Positions 1 through 12,115 of a stretch of DNA of 64,000 nt are shown in pieces. The position numbers and the translations under genes were made by a program. The notes under the pieces are model-generated. The model was not told where the DNA came from. It made no database searches and worked only from the letters and a program-made list of their open reading frames with translations. The DNA comes from Oscheius tipulae (Eukaryota; Nematoda; Chromadorea; Rhabditida; Rhabditidae), in assembly GCA_037178975.1 (NCBI GenBank), contig JASJZH010000003.1:2046001-2110000 (forward strand), written 5' to 3'. Within the stretch, counting starts at the first letter, position 1; every line of letters begins with the position of its first letter.

Positions 1-412
1 ATAAGGGCTGACTGTTTCTTTCACCTGTCCAAGTCTCGTGTTTCTTGTCCTTTTTTGGTGTAGCCCTCTCTTTGTTTCTCCTGTCTAGTCTTGCCTTCTT
101 CATCTCAATGACTGTTCTTGTCTTTTATCCCGTACCCATTTTCTTGTTCCCAGCCCAACGTTACCTGTTCCAGTAGTCCCACATCCATCTCTTCGCCATC
201 TCTTGACAATTCCAGCTTCCAAAGGACTTCCGAGACAGAGATCGACTAAGAAGACGAAACAGAAAAGAAGTCTAGCTTGAACCCGTACATTCTTGGCTGT
301 ATCAATACTCCCATTCTCGAAAACTGCTTTTTGCGCTCAAAAATCGCCATCGCGATATGGGACGTGTTCCTTTCCGGCCTCAGAGGGCACGACTCTTACA
401 GCCGATTTTGAG

Positions 413-418
413 TATAAA
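413..418 (+). promoter_or_regulatory. TATA box of the collagen gene
   Basis: TATAAA lies about 110 bp before the collagen start codon, in the only TATA-like position of this upstream region. Inference from motif and spacing only. Confidence 0.5.
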
Positions 419-525
419 AGTATCCAGAACGTATGGGAGAGATATCATCAGCGAATTCTCCTCTTCTGAAGCGTGAAATTCCGTTTTGCTTTGCCTAGCT
501 AAAGTCTACTGAATTGCGGCTTCAG

Positions 526-2414
526 ATGCTGAAAAGACTGGTCGGAGTGGCCTCCATTGGCTGCGGTCTCGTTTTCCTGGGAGCTTTGGTCTTCTGTGGT
601 ATGGTACTTCAAGATATCAATGAGTTCTACGCAAAATCGTTGACTGAGCTGGAGGATTTCAAGGTACTTTTTGGTCATGCACAGGCGAGTACTTTGATTG
701 CGCGCGTAGATGACTGTCTTTGAACCCATTTTTCAGTTCCAGAATTACATTGTTGAGCTTAGCAATGTTTTGCAAAGTTGTAGCCCAGATCAAGATCTAC
801 AGCTTTGCAAAACATCGCAAGATTGGAAACTGACCTCTTCAAGGGAAAAATGCAAGAGACAGCGCATGTTAGAGCCTGCCCGTTTTTCATAAACAACATT
901 CGAGTTCCAGATGACACTTTTGGGCCTATTGATGCTCTGCAAAGTTAAAGATTCCGATCTGCTTCAGAGCATTTTAAAGCCAGAAGAAGGTTGTATGAGC
1001 CGGAAAAGTGCTCCCGACAGTTGATATTCTCACAGAAACAAAGAAACTTTGAAAAAATTTTCTGGGCCCCGTCACGAACTCCGTCAATTTCAAAGCTTAC
1101 TGTAGGCTCCAGTGGTCTGTTAATATGCCAGAAACTATCAAATACCTGTCCGTTTGTCAAAGATCTGTCAGGCAAAACTATACAAAACTTGCAGGCAACT
1201 GCAGACTTCACTTGGGACGCCATCTTGGAAGAAACTGGTCTGGCTACCATAGCTGTGGAGAGCGATGTCTTCCGAAGAGAGAAAAGAGCCACAGTCTCTT
1301 GCTCATCCTGTTCAGCCAAGAACAGCTGTCCTCCCGGCCCCTCTGGGCCCCCTGGAGCCCCTGGAGCAGCTGGGCAAGACGGCGATGCTGGAGCTTCTGG
1401 TCAGCCGGGGAAGTCCGGAGTTTCAATCGTTGCTGTACCGACAGGGAATGGATATGACAGTCCACCAGCCTGTACCAGCTGTCCTCCCGGTCCACAGGGT
1501 CCTCCAGGTCCAATGGGAGCTGTCGGACCTGCTGGACCCAATGGACTACCTGGAGCCGTTGGAGTTCCCGGTTACTTGGGGGAAGATGGCCTCCCCGGAC
1601 CTCTTGGAGATGCTGGAGCCCCGGGTAGTCCTGGCGGCATTGGACTCCCTGGTCAGCCTGGAAAGAACGGGAAGAAGGGTAAGGGACAGCAGGGACCTGC
1701 TGGACCGACTGGACACCCAGGATTGAGTGGCTATCCCGGACAGAGAGGACAACCCGGTCGCAATGGCTATTCCGGAGGACAGGGAGCTCCTGGAGCTGCT
1801 GGAAAGAACGGTCAGCCAGGTTATAGTGGTCAACCTGGAGTCCGAGGTGAGACTGGGAGTCCTGGAGGTAGGAAAGGGGTGATGACTCATACCCATTCTG
1901 TTCAGCCGACGCCAACTATTGCCCCTGTCCCAAGAGAGTCGATGACGAAGGGTACGCCCAACCTGCTAGTAATCAGGGCTATGAAGAGAGTACACAGGGG
2001 TATGGACAAGAGTCGACTTCTCCTGGATACGGGTCGGTGACTACCCGTTATAGTCAAGGGACTACCACTGGATATAGTCCAGTAGCTCCTACAGGATACT
2101 ATTCAGTGACTGCTGGATACGGTCAAGCGACTACCACAGGATACAATCAGGAACCGACCGGATCCGGCCCAGTTGTCTCTATTGGTTCAGTGGCTACCAA
2201 AGAGACTGTTTCACCTGCTGAACCAGTGCCAGTACCTACCGGTTTTGGACCCGTGTCTCCCTCTGGCTACAGACAACCTCCCACTTTCCAGATCCTAGAA
2301 TCAGTTCCAGTAGAGGACTTTGTCCAAGAAAGAGTTGAGGCAGCCGCTCCCGCCATAATGCCACCCGGAAAGAGAAGACACGATTCCAGAAGACTACATA
2401 AGAAAACCTATTAG
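526..2414 (+). CDS. Nematode cuticle collagen, 3 exons
   Basis: Exons 526-663, 1195-1867 and 1906-2414 join in phase and give 439 aa. An N-terminal hydrophobic segment (about residues 5-28) acts as signal/anchor as in the cuticle collagen N domain. The furin/subtilisin-type site RREKR is at residues 73-77, where procollagens are trimmed. Gly-X-Y runs from about 94 to 270 with short interruptions and Cys pairs at its edge (SCPPGP). The last exon opens with YCPCPKR, the typical cysteine motif at the end of the triple helix. A long Tyr/Thr/Gly-rich tail follows (TTTGY-type repeats), ending in a basic KRRHDSRR stretch; such tails may be cross-linked in cuticle. The ATG sits directly behind CTTCAG, a plausible trans-splice acceptor. 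Intron 1 is unusually long (531 bp) and holds a dispersed repeat. The specific collagen cannot be named. Confidence 0.9.
775..812 (+). repeat. Dispersed TAGCCC..GATC..TCTA element in collagen intron 1
   Basis: The intron holds a copy of an element also seen near 3921, 4091 and 13901 (core GTAGCCC, GATC, CTACA, CTTTGCAAAAC). This copy is diverged. It explains part of the extra length of the intron. Confidence 0.45.
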
Positions 2415-3352
2415 GTTCCGAACCACCCCCCCTTTCTGTATATACTGTCCCAAAACAATGAAAATTGAAACGAAAGCCTTCATTTTCCCTGAAGAAATAT
2501 TAAAATTCAATACGGGGGTCAAATCAGAAAGAACGAAGGCGTTTAAAGACGGGGGACCTTTCATAATAGAATAAGTTATGACTCAAAATGAAAATGCTCG
2601 AGAGATCGGGGAGACGAAATGGACACCGAGGTGTAACACACAGAAGGCAAATAATAATACAGCAGTATAGACCTCGTGACGGGACCCATGTAGGCAGTGT
2701 GCAGTTTTTGGGTGTTTCCTGGTAGGTGGAAGCTCGAAGTGGTTAAAGGACTGTGACCAGAGAGATAGAGAGAGAGAATCTTGAAGGAATGAAGGGTTCA
2801 TGCACTGCCGGAGGGTGAAGGAGCGCCGTTTTGAGCTGAAAATGATAAGTTTAGTAAGAAGTACCGGCAGTTAATTGGACTCTTAAGCTACCGTAATCCC
2901 ATACGAAGCTCTTCAGACACCGTAATCCTACCGGTTATTATAGTTATTGGATAATGCACTCTTACAAGAATTACAGTATGCTTCAAATTCGCGCCAAGAC
3001 CTTACAGTTCTTTTGAAAGTCTACAGTAAAGTCTCCTATTCAAATCCATGTACTGTGACCGGGAACTCTGTTCCTGAAGCTACATTGTTCCTATGAATCA
3101 TACAATATATCATTGTCATGTTGTGCAATTGCTTTCGAGACCTTATAGTACTCCCTTGTTCCCTACAGTAATCCTGACTACCAATCTTCTTTTGAAACTC
3201 TGTAGTAACTCTTTAAGACTACCGTAATCAAACTTGAATTCAGTGTCTCCTACCAAAACTACGGTAACTTTCCTTTCGAGAACCTACAGAACGCTATCAA
3301 AAGTTCCGGTACCTATACTGGGTCAAATTCCTCGACTACAAGCTTCCTATGA
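2415..3352. repeat. Intergenic stretch with scattered TACNGTAAT motifs
   Basis: No gene is seen. From about 2885 to 3400 variants of TACCGTAATC, TACAGTAAT and TACGGTAAC recur roughly every 30-50 bp on both strands (for example near 2890, 2922, 3169, 3222 and 3261). This looks like a degenerate repeat field. It runs into the final exon of the RING gene. Confidence 0.5.
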
Positions 3353-6300
3353 CTATAGTAACCTACTCAGAAAAGTACAGTAACCCTTGACTTCCAAAAG
3401 CCTGTCAGTATTTTTTCTCAGATTGCGGAACGAACCTCGTTTGATAGGCAAGGCGCTGCCGTTCGAGACTGAGTAGCATCTCCTTCCCAAGGCTCTGGGT
3501 ACGTTGAGATCATAGGGAACGATTGGCTGAAAAAAGGACTTCATATTTTGAATTCGTCTCTACACCCACCTCTATGTTTTTCGCAGGCCATGGTTGGGGT
3601 GTCTTTGCCTTCTTCTCCAGGAAGAACTTGTCTATGTTTCTTCGGCAGAGGACACATTTGATTTCTAGTTTGTGTTCATCGTGAGCTTGTTGGATGAGGA
3701 GGACGGAACACTTTTTGCAGGTGACCCTGTGGGTACAGGGTAGGGCCATAACGGTGGCTTTGGCGGTCAGACAGACGCAGCATTCTTCTTCCACGGTGAC
3801 TGCCTCGAGGTTCTCTTTCTCGCATCGGGCTAGGATCTTGGCCTGTAAGAAATTTCTTTAGTACGGTCCGCAACCCGACCCCATTTTCAATCCAATCCAA
3901 AAATTGTTAGGATTTACAGAAACATTGTAGCCCTTGATCTGCTCTATAACTTTTCAAAACATGGTCACCCTCAAAAATGGTCCTATGGTCCTGAAAAACA
4001 ACAAACAAAGTTGTGCGCTCCCCGCCACCAAGTACTGTTTACGCGCGGGACGCTACAATAACAGCTCTGGATTCGATTTTTGTGCTTTTTGATGTTATAG
4101 CCCTTGATCTGTTCTACAAGCTCGCAAAACTTGGCGAGACCTGAAATGTGTCCTAATCCCTAAAGTTCGGTTCTGGCGCGCACACCCTTTAGAAATAGCG
4201 CGCGCTGTTAGTCAGTTTCCTTTGGGGCCCCCCTGTTTTTGTATAACCTCAACAGACTCTATTGTTAGTCCAACTTCCTATCTGTCCCCAAGCTGATTCA
4301 ACAGACAGACACCGCCGCCGGGAATTCGTCATCGCCCCGCAAGGGAGGCGCGTGGGAGATGAGACAGCCGCATTTGAATCCCCTTGATCCAAGAGAAAAA
4401 GCAAACTCACAGCTCGGGCCTCGTTGAACTTCTTCTCCAGCTCCTGTTGGTAACGGCTCATCTCTTCCTCGTCTTCTTTTTTCCTCTGGAAAACAAGACA
4501 TTATGAAGCTGCCTGATTCGTACTCTATTCAAAGAGGAGGAGAAGGGGTCTAGACTGAAAAACAATCTGTCTCTCTTGACTGATCAATCTGGTTAGGGCG
4601 TAAACAAGCTTATACAGACGGTTTTTGATGGAATGAGAGAGAGATGCAGGTTTGCAGAGGAACACACGAGGAGCCAAGACGTCATTTCGGGTCTTATTTG
4701 CCCAGACCCTGCAGTCTTCAGATAAACAACAGAAAGAGCTATTGGGAGCAGAGAGAATGAGTTCGGACGTACCCAGTGAGTCTTGAACAGAAATCTCTGC
4801 CTGTTTACCACAGTTCTTTATTCTGTCCTCTGGAGTTCAGAAGCACCCAGGATGAGTCGAGTGAGAGCTCAGGAAATTGCTCAGAACCCAAGCTGTATTT
4901 TTAGGAAGGGTGTCCAAACAAAGAAAGTCAAGAGAGAGAGAATGAGTCCAGCAACACTAAAATGCCATTCCCTCAACTTATCTATATCCATTCCACACCC
5001 AAAAGCTCTAAATTTTGCGCTATCGCCTCGATCTCCCAGTGCTTTAATCAAAGAACAGGCACGGATTTTCACCGTGTCTCTTGGGTGCGGGTTCCACCTC
5101 GTCGCTGAGAAAGCCAGAAACCGACCCCCTTCGATCAGAAATCGTGGTGCTGTCCGCGATATCAACTGCTGCCGGCTCCCGGCTTAATTGCGTTCTCGTC
5201 CGCAAAGGAGAAAGTCATTTGTCAGTCAGTCAGAGAGGGAGAGAGGGAGAGTAGTGGATCAGACGTCTAGACACGATCAAGGACACCACTTTTTTCCTCA
5301 TCCGGGGCCCGGAATGGAATTAGCCGTCACGGGCCTTGCCACCCAATTTGAATCAGACGTGCGCTTTGTTCCCATGGCCGAGTGGTTATCACGTTTGTCT
5401 ACGGTCCAATAATTCCGCGTTCGAATCCTCAAGAGCCCATATTTTCTCATTTGCCTTGTAACAGACGGAAAACTAACAGACGTCTTCAATCAGCCCCACA
5501 CGAAAAGCCTCTCTCTTTGGATAATCCCGGGCCCCGTATCAACACGCGGATCAGACTCTAGAGACAGGACGAGAGAACTCGGCAGTGAGAGAGAAAGAGA
5601 GAGAGGGGTACACTGTGTGCCCAGACACTGTCTTGTGACTCAAAACGTCACTGGTCTCTCTGCTTTACGTGCACCGGGCCTTGTTTTCCAACCGAGAAAG
5701 AAAGGAGAGGGAGAGCTGGGGAAAGTGAGAACGGGAACGAACATTTCTAGTCTGCTCGCGCATATATTTGCCCTTTCAAGCGAGCGGGAAATGGAAAGAG
5801 ACGGGGAGAGAAACAGAGGCGGCAGGGATGAAAGAAATGCCGTCCAGACGATGGGACAAAAAGTGAGAAGCGTGTGTTAATAGGAAGAGACTACCGTAAG
5901 AGGGGCTCATTCTGGGGTTGATTGTCAAAATCTCGACTCATACTCTGTCAAAGACTCGATTCACACTGTCTCTGCCAACAGGACCTGGGCTGTTCAGCTG
6001 CTCAGGACCGTCTGATCCAGTCCAGGTAGTCAGTCGAGTTCAGTTTGAGAGAGTCGACTCATCTTGTTTCTCGCTACAGAGCTGAACAGTTGGCCAGAGC
6101 AGTCTGCTCAGTTCAGGGAGAAGAGAAACTATGCTCCTTGGGAAAGACACTCCGAGAGAAGAGACTAATACTCACTCTCCAGTTGGAAAGAAAGGCGTCG
6201 ATCTATACAGTCTGACTATCATAGTCAGACGACTAATACACAGATGACCAATACTATCAGCTCGACCCATACTCGCAGATGACAGAATAATTTTGCTCAG

Positions 6301-7623
6301 AAGTGTCTGTCTCTTCGGTAATACTGGTCAAAAAGTAACAGCGAGTGAGAGATAGTCTGAAACAAAAGAGTGTCGAGTCACTACACAGCCTGTGGATACT
6401 AAGAAAAGAATAGGGAGGACACCATCCTAAGCGACTGACTGGTGAATAATGATTAGTCACGGGACCACACGACCCGCGGCGACCACTTCCGCTCCATCCA
6501 GACAGACCACGAACTGTCTAGACGGAGAGCGCGACCGTGTGCGGAGGAGGACGTAAACAGATCTCTTTGCAACATTTCTTCTTCTGCTGATCACAGATGG
6601 AATGCGCTTGAAATAGTCTCTCTGTTCTCAAAACAGGGGGCAGAACAGAACGGGTCTCCTTCTTAAGATTCTTGGTGTATTTTAAAGAGTCACAAACTAA
6701 GGAGTTCAATGGACTATTGTAAGAGTCTTTGGATCAGATAAAGAGTCAGGGGATTGGGAAATGAGAAGTTTATAAAAGGGGTGAGAAAAAAAAGGGGCAA
6801 CAGATTTCGAAAGAGGACATGGGAATGACTATTGCTAGATACCAGTACTGTAAGAGTCGAGAGTCAAGCTCATTCTCTTGACTCCCTCTGAGAATATGAG
6901 TATGAGTACAGACAGTCTGGCAGTTTATTTGGAAGAGTAGTTGCTTTAACCCCTACACATGAGAATATGAGTACAGAGAGAGTGAGACTGACTACTGGAC
7001 TACCTACAGTAACTGTCCTGTCCCTAGATCCCAGGAAAAGCTACAGTACCATGAAATGTCCGATGTCACGTTGACCGTTACCCGATAAGACAAAGAGACT
7101 CTGTCTGGACTATAGCGGAAATGGCGGGAAATCGGGGGAGTCAACTGTGGATACGATCTGACTGTCTGGAGACACTGTGGTCAAATGACTTATTAGTCAA
7201 AGAAGATGAGTCATGCCAGGAATCTGTATTAAAAGCGCTTCTATGAATGGTTCGCTCCCGTATGGTCTCGACTGAGGGTAGTTTGCACCTAATCCCGAAG
7301 GCCCAAGATGGGCTTCGGGCTGCAGCTGTGTCCGCGAAGAGTTCGAAGAACAAAGAGGAAATTGGTCTCGCTATTCGATTAGTCGCCCGGACGCGGCAGA
7401 CAGACTATTTTTCGATTCGTCCCGGCAGTTTTCAGCACTATGATGTCAGTCAAAAAGAGACAGAGTGAGGGAGTTTTAGGTAAAAGTCACGGGGTTAGGA
7501 TGAGGATGAGAGACAGAGAACAAAGGTTACAAGACTCACCGAGACACAGGGCTCCTGTTGACTGACAGTAGCTAGCTCCGGCTGACTGCGGCTTCGGATC
7601 TTCCGGACCAATTCCTTTAGCAT
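3353..7623 (-). CDS. RING-finger protein with N-terminal coiled-coil-like segment, 4 exons
   Basis: Minus-strand exons 7540-7623, 4411-4485, 3570-3842 and 3353-3526 all join in phase 0. The first exon encodes a basic start (MLKELVRKIRSRSQ), the second a charged helix (RKKEDEEEM..QQELEKKF), the third a C3HC4-type RING: ECCVCL, LPCTH, CKKC and CVLCRR supply the zinc ligands. It is therefore a likely E3 ubiquitin ligase; the substrate is unknown. The last exon follows a 43-nt intron (3527-3569) whose donor GTGGGT is only fair; if it is retained, the protein ends at 3510 instead. The first intron is about 3 kb and full of repeats, so exon 1 may belong to another transcript or further exons may be missing. 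The RING is certain, the 5' end is not. Confidence 0.6.
3921..4130. repeat. Two copies of the TAGCCCTTGATCTG element
   Basis: 3921-3960 and 4091-4130 share a core TAGCCCTTGATCTG followed by CTCTA/TTCTA and GCAAAAC/TCAAAAC. Both lie just upstream (in gene orientation) of the RING exon, inside an intron. Confidence 0.6.
4486..7539 (-). other. Long repeat-rich intron of the RING gene
   Basis: No convincing exon was found here. It carries many GACTCAT/ATGAGTC and GAGAGA runs and one tRNA-like sequence at about 5370. An additional unseen exon cannot be excluded. Confidence 0.4.
5373..5435 (+). repeat. tRNA-like (SINE-type) sequence
   Basis: A clear A-box (TGGCCGAGTGGTTA) is followed about 40 nt later by a near-perfect B-box (CGTTCGAATCC). 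The anticodon arm between them does not fold as a normal tRNA and the acceptor ends do not pair, so this is a tRNA pseudogene or tRNA-derived short element. A related A-box copy without B-box lies at about 13221. Confidence 0.5.
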
Positions 7624-8465
7624 TTTTAGTAGTCTGGAAGGGGCTTGAGAGAGGCAGAAAGAGAGAGAAGAGTCTGCCCTCAGTCCGTCTGTTCTGGCGG
7701 CCGGAGAGAGAGAGAGACACCCACAACCACCACGCCCCGGTCTTTCTCTCGTACTCTCTCCGTCTGACAGGGTCTCTGTTTCAGGATGGCGCTCGACTCT
7801 ATTCTGAACATGTACTCTCTCCGAGTGACTCTCTCACCAGACAACACTCTCTCTCACTGATCCTCTGGCGCTCTCTGCTCCGAACTCGGTTCCTAATGCG
7901 GAGAAGGATTCTTATCCCTATTCCTATTCTTATACTCTCTCCCCATCTCTCTCTTGAGCCCGTATTCTCTCAACCACTTGACCCTCTCCCAAAATCATGT
8001 ACTCTTTCTCTTGAGATCACTTTGCCTCTCCCTCTGTCTCCTCTCCCTCTGTACTCTCTACCCAAAGTCTATCCTCTCTCCCGTGACTGGATCCCTCCCG
8101 TACCTGTCTGTCCCGTACCCTCTCCCGACAGACACTCCCTCGACCGTCTGGCCCACACTAGCGACAGGGAGAGAATAGGGAACAGCTGGGTTCCTTCGAA
8201 TTCCCGTAAACAACGCGTGTCGTCTGGGTTGGGACTATCGAGAGCGTCTTCACCCGGAAAAAGGGCAAATTGTCTAGAGGTCAGACTGAACCAGGACCAG
8301 AGAGACTGAGAGAGAGAGTCTGCAACAGATTGTATGCTCCAGAAAAAAAACTTGACAAATGCAATAGACGTGTGACCGTCTCTCTCTCTCTCCATTAGAC
8401 GATGAAAACGAGACACGGAAGTAGGATTGCAACTCTCCTCGTCTCACCCGTACTGTTTTGGTCTT

Positions 8466-8504
8466 GACTCATTCTCTGACAGTGAATGTCTCTCGACTCT
8501 CACT
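8466..8504 (+). repeat. Direct repeat, copy 1 of 2 (partner 9310-9348)
   Basis: Begins GACTCATTCTC and ends GACTCTCACT; nearly identical to 9310-9348 with two substitutions. Part of the TGACTCAT-rich field. Confidence 0.7.
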
Positions 8505-10024
8505 TGTTTTGCAAGAGAGAGGGTGAGATCGGGAGCAGAGAGTTCATTTCATCATCTCGAGAGCGTAAAAAGCAGATCCGGAGTTCAGTGTCTGAAAGGA
8601 AGACGCTTTTCTCCGTAAAGATCTGGGAACTCTCTGTGCAAGTACGAAAATGGACAGGTGAGATTGAAGGCACAGAGAGAGGCAGAGAGTCAGTTCCAGT
8701 AGGGGTAGGTACCTTGACTCATTACTATCAATAGGGTCCGGAAAGAAATGACTAACCGTTGACAGTTTATCAGAAGAGAAAGAGAGAGTCTTGCAGACTC
8801 ACGTGACTCATCCCGTCTTGTGTCCCCCTGCACAGACTCCGTAGTTTGTCACCCCAGCGATTGATCAGCTAGTGGTCATATGTGTTGATCGCGAAGAGAG
8901 AGTGAGACACGGTGACTGCGTCTTGGATCTTTTGCTCTTTTTGGAAGAGCTTTTGATCTGAACTATTAGTCTACTACAAGATGGGGTGATACCAAGAGTA
9001 CAAGCCGAGGATCTAGAGTGAGTCAGACACAGAGTCAATCAGGTCGGTCAAGCCACTAAGTTTACTCTCCTGACTCTTGACTTGTCCTGTCGGATCAATC
9101 GAAGCAAGTCTCCATGGTAAGAGTATCTATGTCAAGACGTGACTGTCTCTGTCCTCAGACCATCTCGTCCCTTCCTGTCAGTCAACTCTCCTGGCAAGGT
9201 AAACTGACTCTGAATTCCTATAGTTCAGTTGCTGACATGTCTCTTCTATCAAGTTATCCTTCCAAATGGACAGTAGACAGTCTATTCTGTATCCTTCTTT
9301 TGCCGCCGTGACTCATTCTCAGACAGTGACTGTCTCTCGACTCTCACTCTCTTTTCTGACTGTAGCTTGACAGACACTTGACTGTCACAATGACTGAATA
9401 TTAGATCCACACAACTGAGTCTCCTCCTGTTCAATTTTGCATGACTCTCCCAGAAGACTACGGTAAACAGTGAACGATGAAATTCCAAACTATAGCGTAG
9501 TCCCGCAACCGGCAGAAAAACTGTTTGTCTGTCAGCAGCATCAAAACGAAAGACGAGTGTGTCTGGAAGGTCATCCGTCCGACTGAACTGTTAATGTGCC
9601 CTTTCTTCTCTTGATAGAGTAGTCTCTCTCAACTACTATTTCCAGTGCATTAATCTTCGCGGAGGAATCGCGGCTTCGCCTCTGCACAGAAGATCCAGAC
9701 ATCAGTATATTTGTGCTCGGCGGCGGCGCCGAGATTAGCCATTCATCTCAGCTCTCGCGAGACACACTTTTTTTCTCAATTGACTGTGTGTAGGGATTCG
9801 ACGACGTCCCCTGCAGAATTTGTTTTGGTCTGGGACCGAGAGCTGGCAGCGGGAAAAAGGAGGCGAGATAAGATAGGAGGACTTTCACCCGGAGGCAATG
9901 ATTCGCGGAAAGGAACATTAACGATTTGACGGCAAAAATTTCGCAAAGTCAGGGAGTAAACGCTTTGAGAACGTGTTTATGGAAAAGCTTTATCGACCAT
10001 CCCCAGTCCCACCTGCTTTGGAAT

Positions 10025-10085
10025 CAAACCCGATCCCTCTTGTTTGGTATTCGGAGCGCTAACCGACTGAACCATGCGAGCAAAG
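10025..10085 (-). repeat. tRNA-like (SINE-type) element
   Basis: On the minus strand an A-box (TGGTTCAGTCGGTTAGC) is followed by a B-box (GGGTTTGATTCC). No proper anticodon stem forms, so it is a tRNA-derived repeat rather than a gene. Confidence 0.55.
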
Positions 10086-10837
10086 TTTGCACTGATAGTA
10101 CCGAGGGTACATAAGCTCAGAGACGAGCCGACCTTGAAATTTTTCAGCCCGTTCTTCCCTATACCATCTGGTTTCTGGTTTCTGAGGGTCCAATTATCGA
10201 GGTTTTTAGCTGTCTGGACTCCCTCTCGACCGAGTAATTTTCCAGTCTGCGGGCCGCTCTTTTTCTGCCACGACCTCGCGTAAGTGCGGTGCTGTTTTTA
10301 CACGTCTGGCATCGCCGGGCGACGGGCGACTGGTCAAACACAGAAATTGTGGGGTTCACAGAATTTTTCAGACTACATTCGACCCATAAAGTCTTGAGCA
10401 TCAGAGATCAGAATCCATCGCTTTCCGACCTATTTTATATGTGGGAGATAGCAGCTGTCTTGCTGTCTCTCGCTCCCTTCTGAAAAGAATTGCGATCTCT
10501 GAACAAATTAGAGATGGGAACACACGCAGGAGAGAGGTGCCGGGCACGGGGGGAGCTGGCCGAGACGTCGCGAGAAAGCAGTCTCTCACTTCCGTCTGAA
10601 TAAGGGAGTAGATTATTCAGGGACATGAGGCTCTTGACTATCATTGACAGAAACAGGGGAAATATCAGTTTTGGCTCAGAACCCAGAGAGTCAAGTTCAG
10701 TGTGAAACAGTAGGTTGACAGACAGTTCAGGCAGAGCTGACCTTGGGTAAGACAATATACTACTTCACTCATGCTCTTGACAGATCTGCCCCTTTGGAAA
10801 ACAACCAACTGATTTCAGACAGCCTTTGACTGATTAT

Positions 10838-11049
10838 GATGCAAGAAGAGTCAGATCCAGTTCGAAACTGTTACTTGACTCATACTCTAGACAGATCTGG
10901 TAGTTGCTTGACTCATACTCATAGACCTGATTGTTTGAAAGGCAGCCTTAGTGAGTCCATTTGGTCAATCCTTGCCTGATCATTAAGAATGATGTAAGAA
11001 GAGTCATATCCAGTTCGGAACTGTTGCTTGACTCATACTCTGGGCAGAT
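10838..11049 (+). repeat. Pair of about 60-bp direct repeats
   Basis: 10838-10897 and 10990-11049 both run GATG.AAGAAGAGTCA, TCCAGTTCG.AACTGTT, CTTGACTCATACTCT and end CAGAT, with a few substitutions. They are spaced by about 90 bp and show that this block is built of decayed tandem or segmental copies. Confidence 0.75.
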
Positions 11050-12054
11050 TTTGGTGGTATCAGTTCAGTTCATCTGACTGTTCTGTCGGTCTATGGATCT
11101 ATGGATCAGTAAAGCAACTACAGTATCCTTTAACACTACAGCTTTTCGGCCAAAGGAACCAGATATCCCTTTCCCCAGATTGACAAATATTCTATTTTCG
11201 AACACTTCTGCAGAGTGTGAGAGACCAGTCAGTATGTCCAATCCGCTTAGCCCGCGCATGTGTCTGTGTCTCTCTCATAAAACGTAAGCTGTCTGGAGGT
11301 CAGATTTCAAAAACACATGCCCACCCGGGAAGTCCATTTCAGCTAGCGGCTGCAGTCCGTCTAGACTTGCGAGTGAAAGAGAGAGCTAGACAGAAAACAA
11401 ATGGCCTTTTTATGGGGCTGGGAGAGAGAGAGCGAGAGCAGACACGGATGAGTTCAGTTGGTCAAAAATGATGATGAGAGTCAGGGATCAGGACAGAGAG
11501 AGGGATACCTATGTTGTGGTACTGGCAAGAGAGTAATACCAGTCACGGATCTGGACTGGACACAAATTTCCTACGACGTAGTCTCTCGAAAGATTACTAC
11601 TCGAAGATTTCAGAACCTTCTTCCCCGCATCCGTACTTTAAAGTTTTTGAAAGCTGTCTGTGATAGAGGAGAACATCTGTTACCTCGTGATCCGCTAACT
11701 ACTGAACCTGGTCAATAGACTTCTCAGGTTTGAAAGATTCTACCCACCAAGTTTGGAGCTCTGATCTGCCAATTAATTGGAAGCGAGTGGTTCATTACCA
11801 CAAGAGAAAGGGCAGTGTACTTTCTCAGCAGCTGAAAATGTCCCTTCCAATTAAATTCCAATTATAGTTCTAGAGCTCCTTTGAGTTATCACGAAAAGCA
11901 TGGGTCAACTAGGGATATAATGGAGATTCTTACAGGATTCGTTGTAAGGGTACATCCTGCTGGAAGTTCTGAGATATAATCTCTCTGTCAGACTTTTTGG
12001 GACGACAGCATTTTTTTCAGCTGGAGATTGGAGGGCACCACGAAGCAAACACGG

Positions 12055-12115
12055 GGATCGAACCTGGCGTGCTTATATTTCTTAGTCGAATTGCTAACCG
12101 ACTGAGCCATTCGGA
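12055..12115 (-). repeat. tRNA-like (SINE-type) element
   Basis: Minus strand: A-box TGGCTCAGTCGGTTAGC and perfect B-box GGTTCGATCCC at tRNA spacing, but the anticodon and acceptor stems do not pair. Same family as the copy at about 10025. Confidence 0.55.

Noticed and set aside
1244-1915. Long minus-strand frames opposite the collagen Gly-X-Y region
   Set aside because: Shadow of the repetitive collagen codons; no start, splice or domain support.
7896-8416. Overlapping frames in the CT-rich block
   Set aside because: Low-complexity Ser/Leu/Pro translation of CTCTCT tracts; nothing protein-like.
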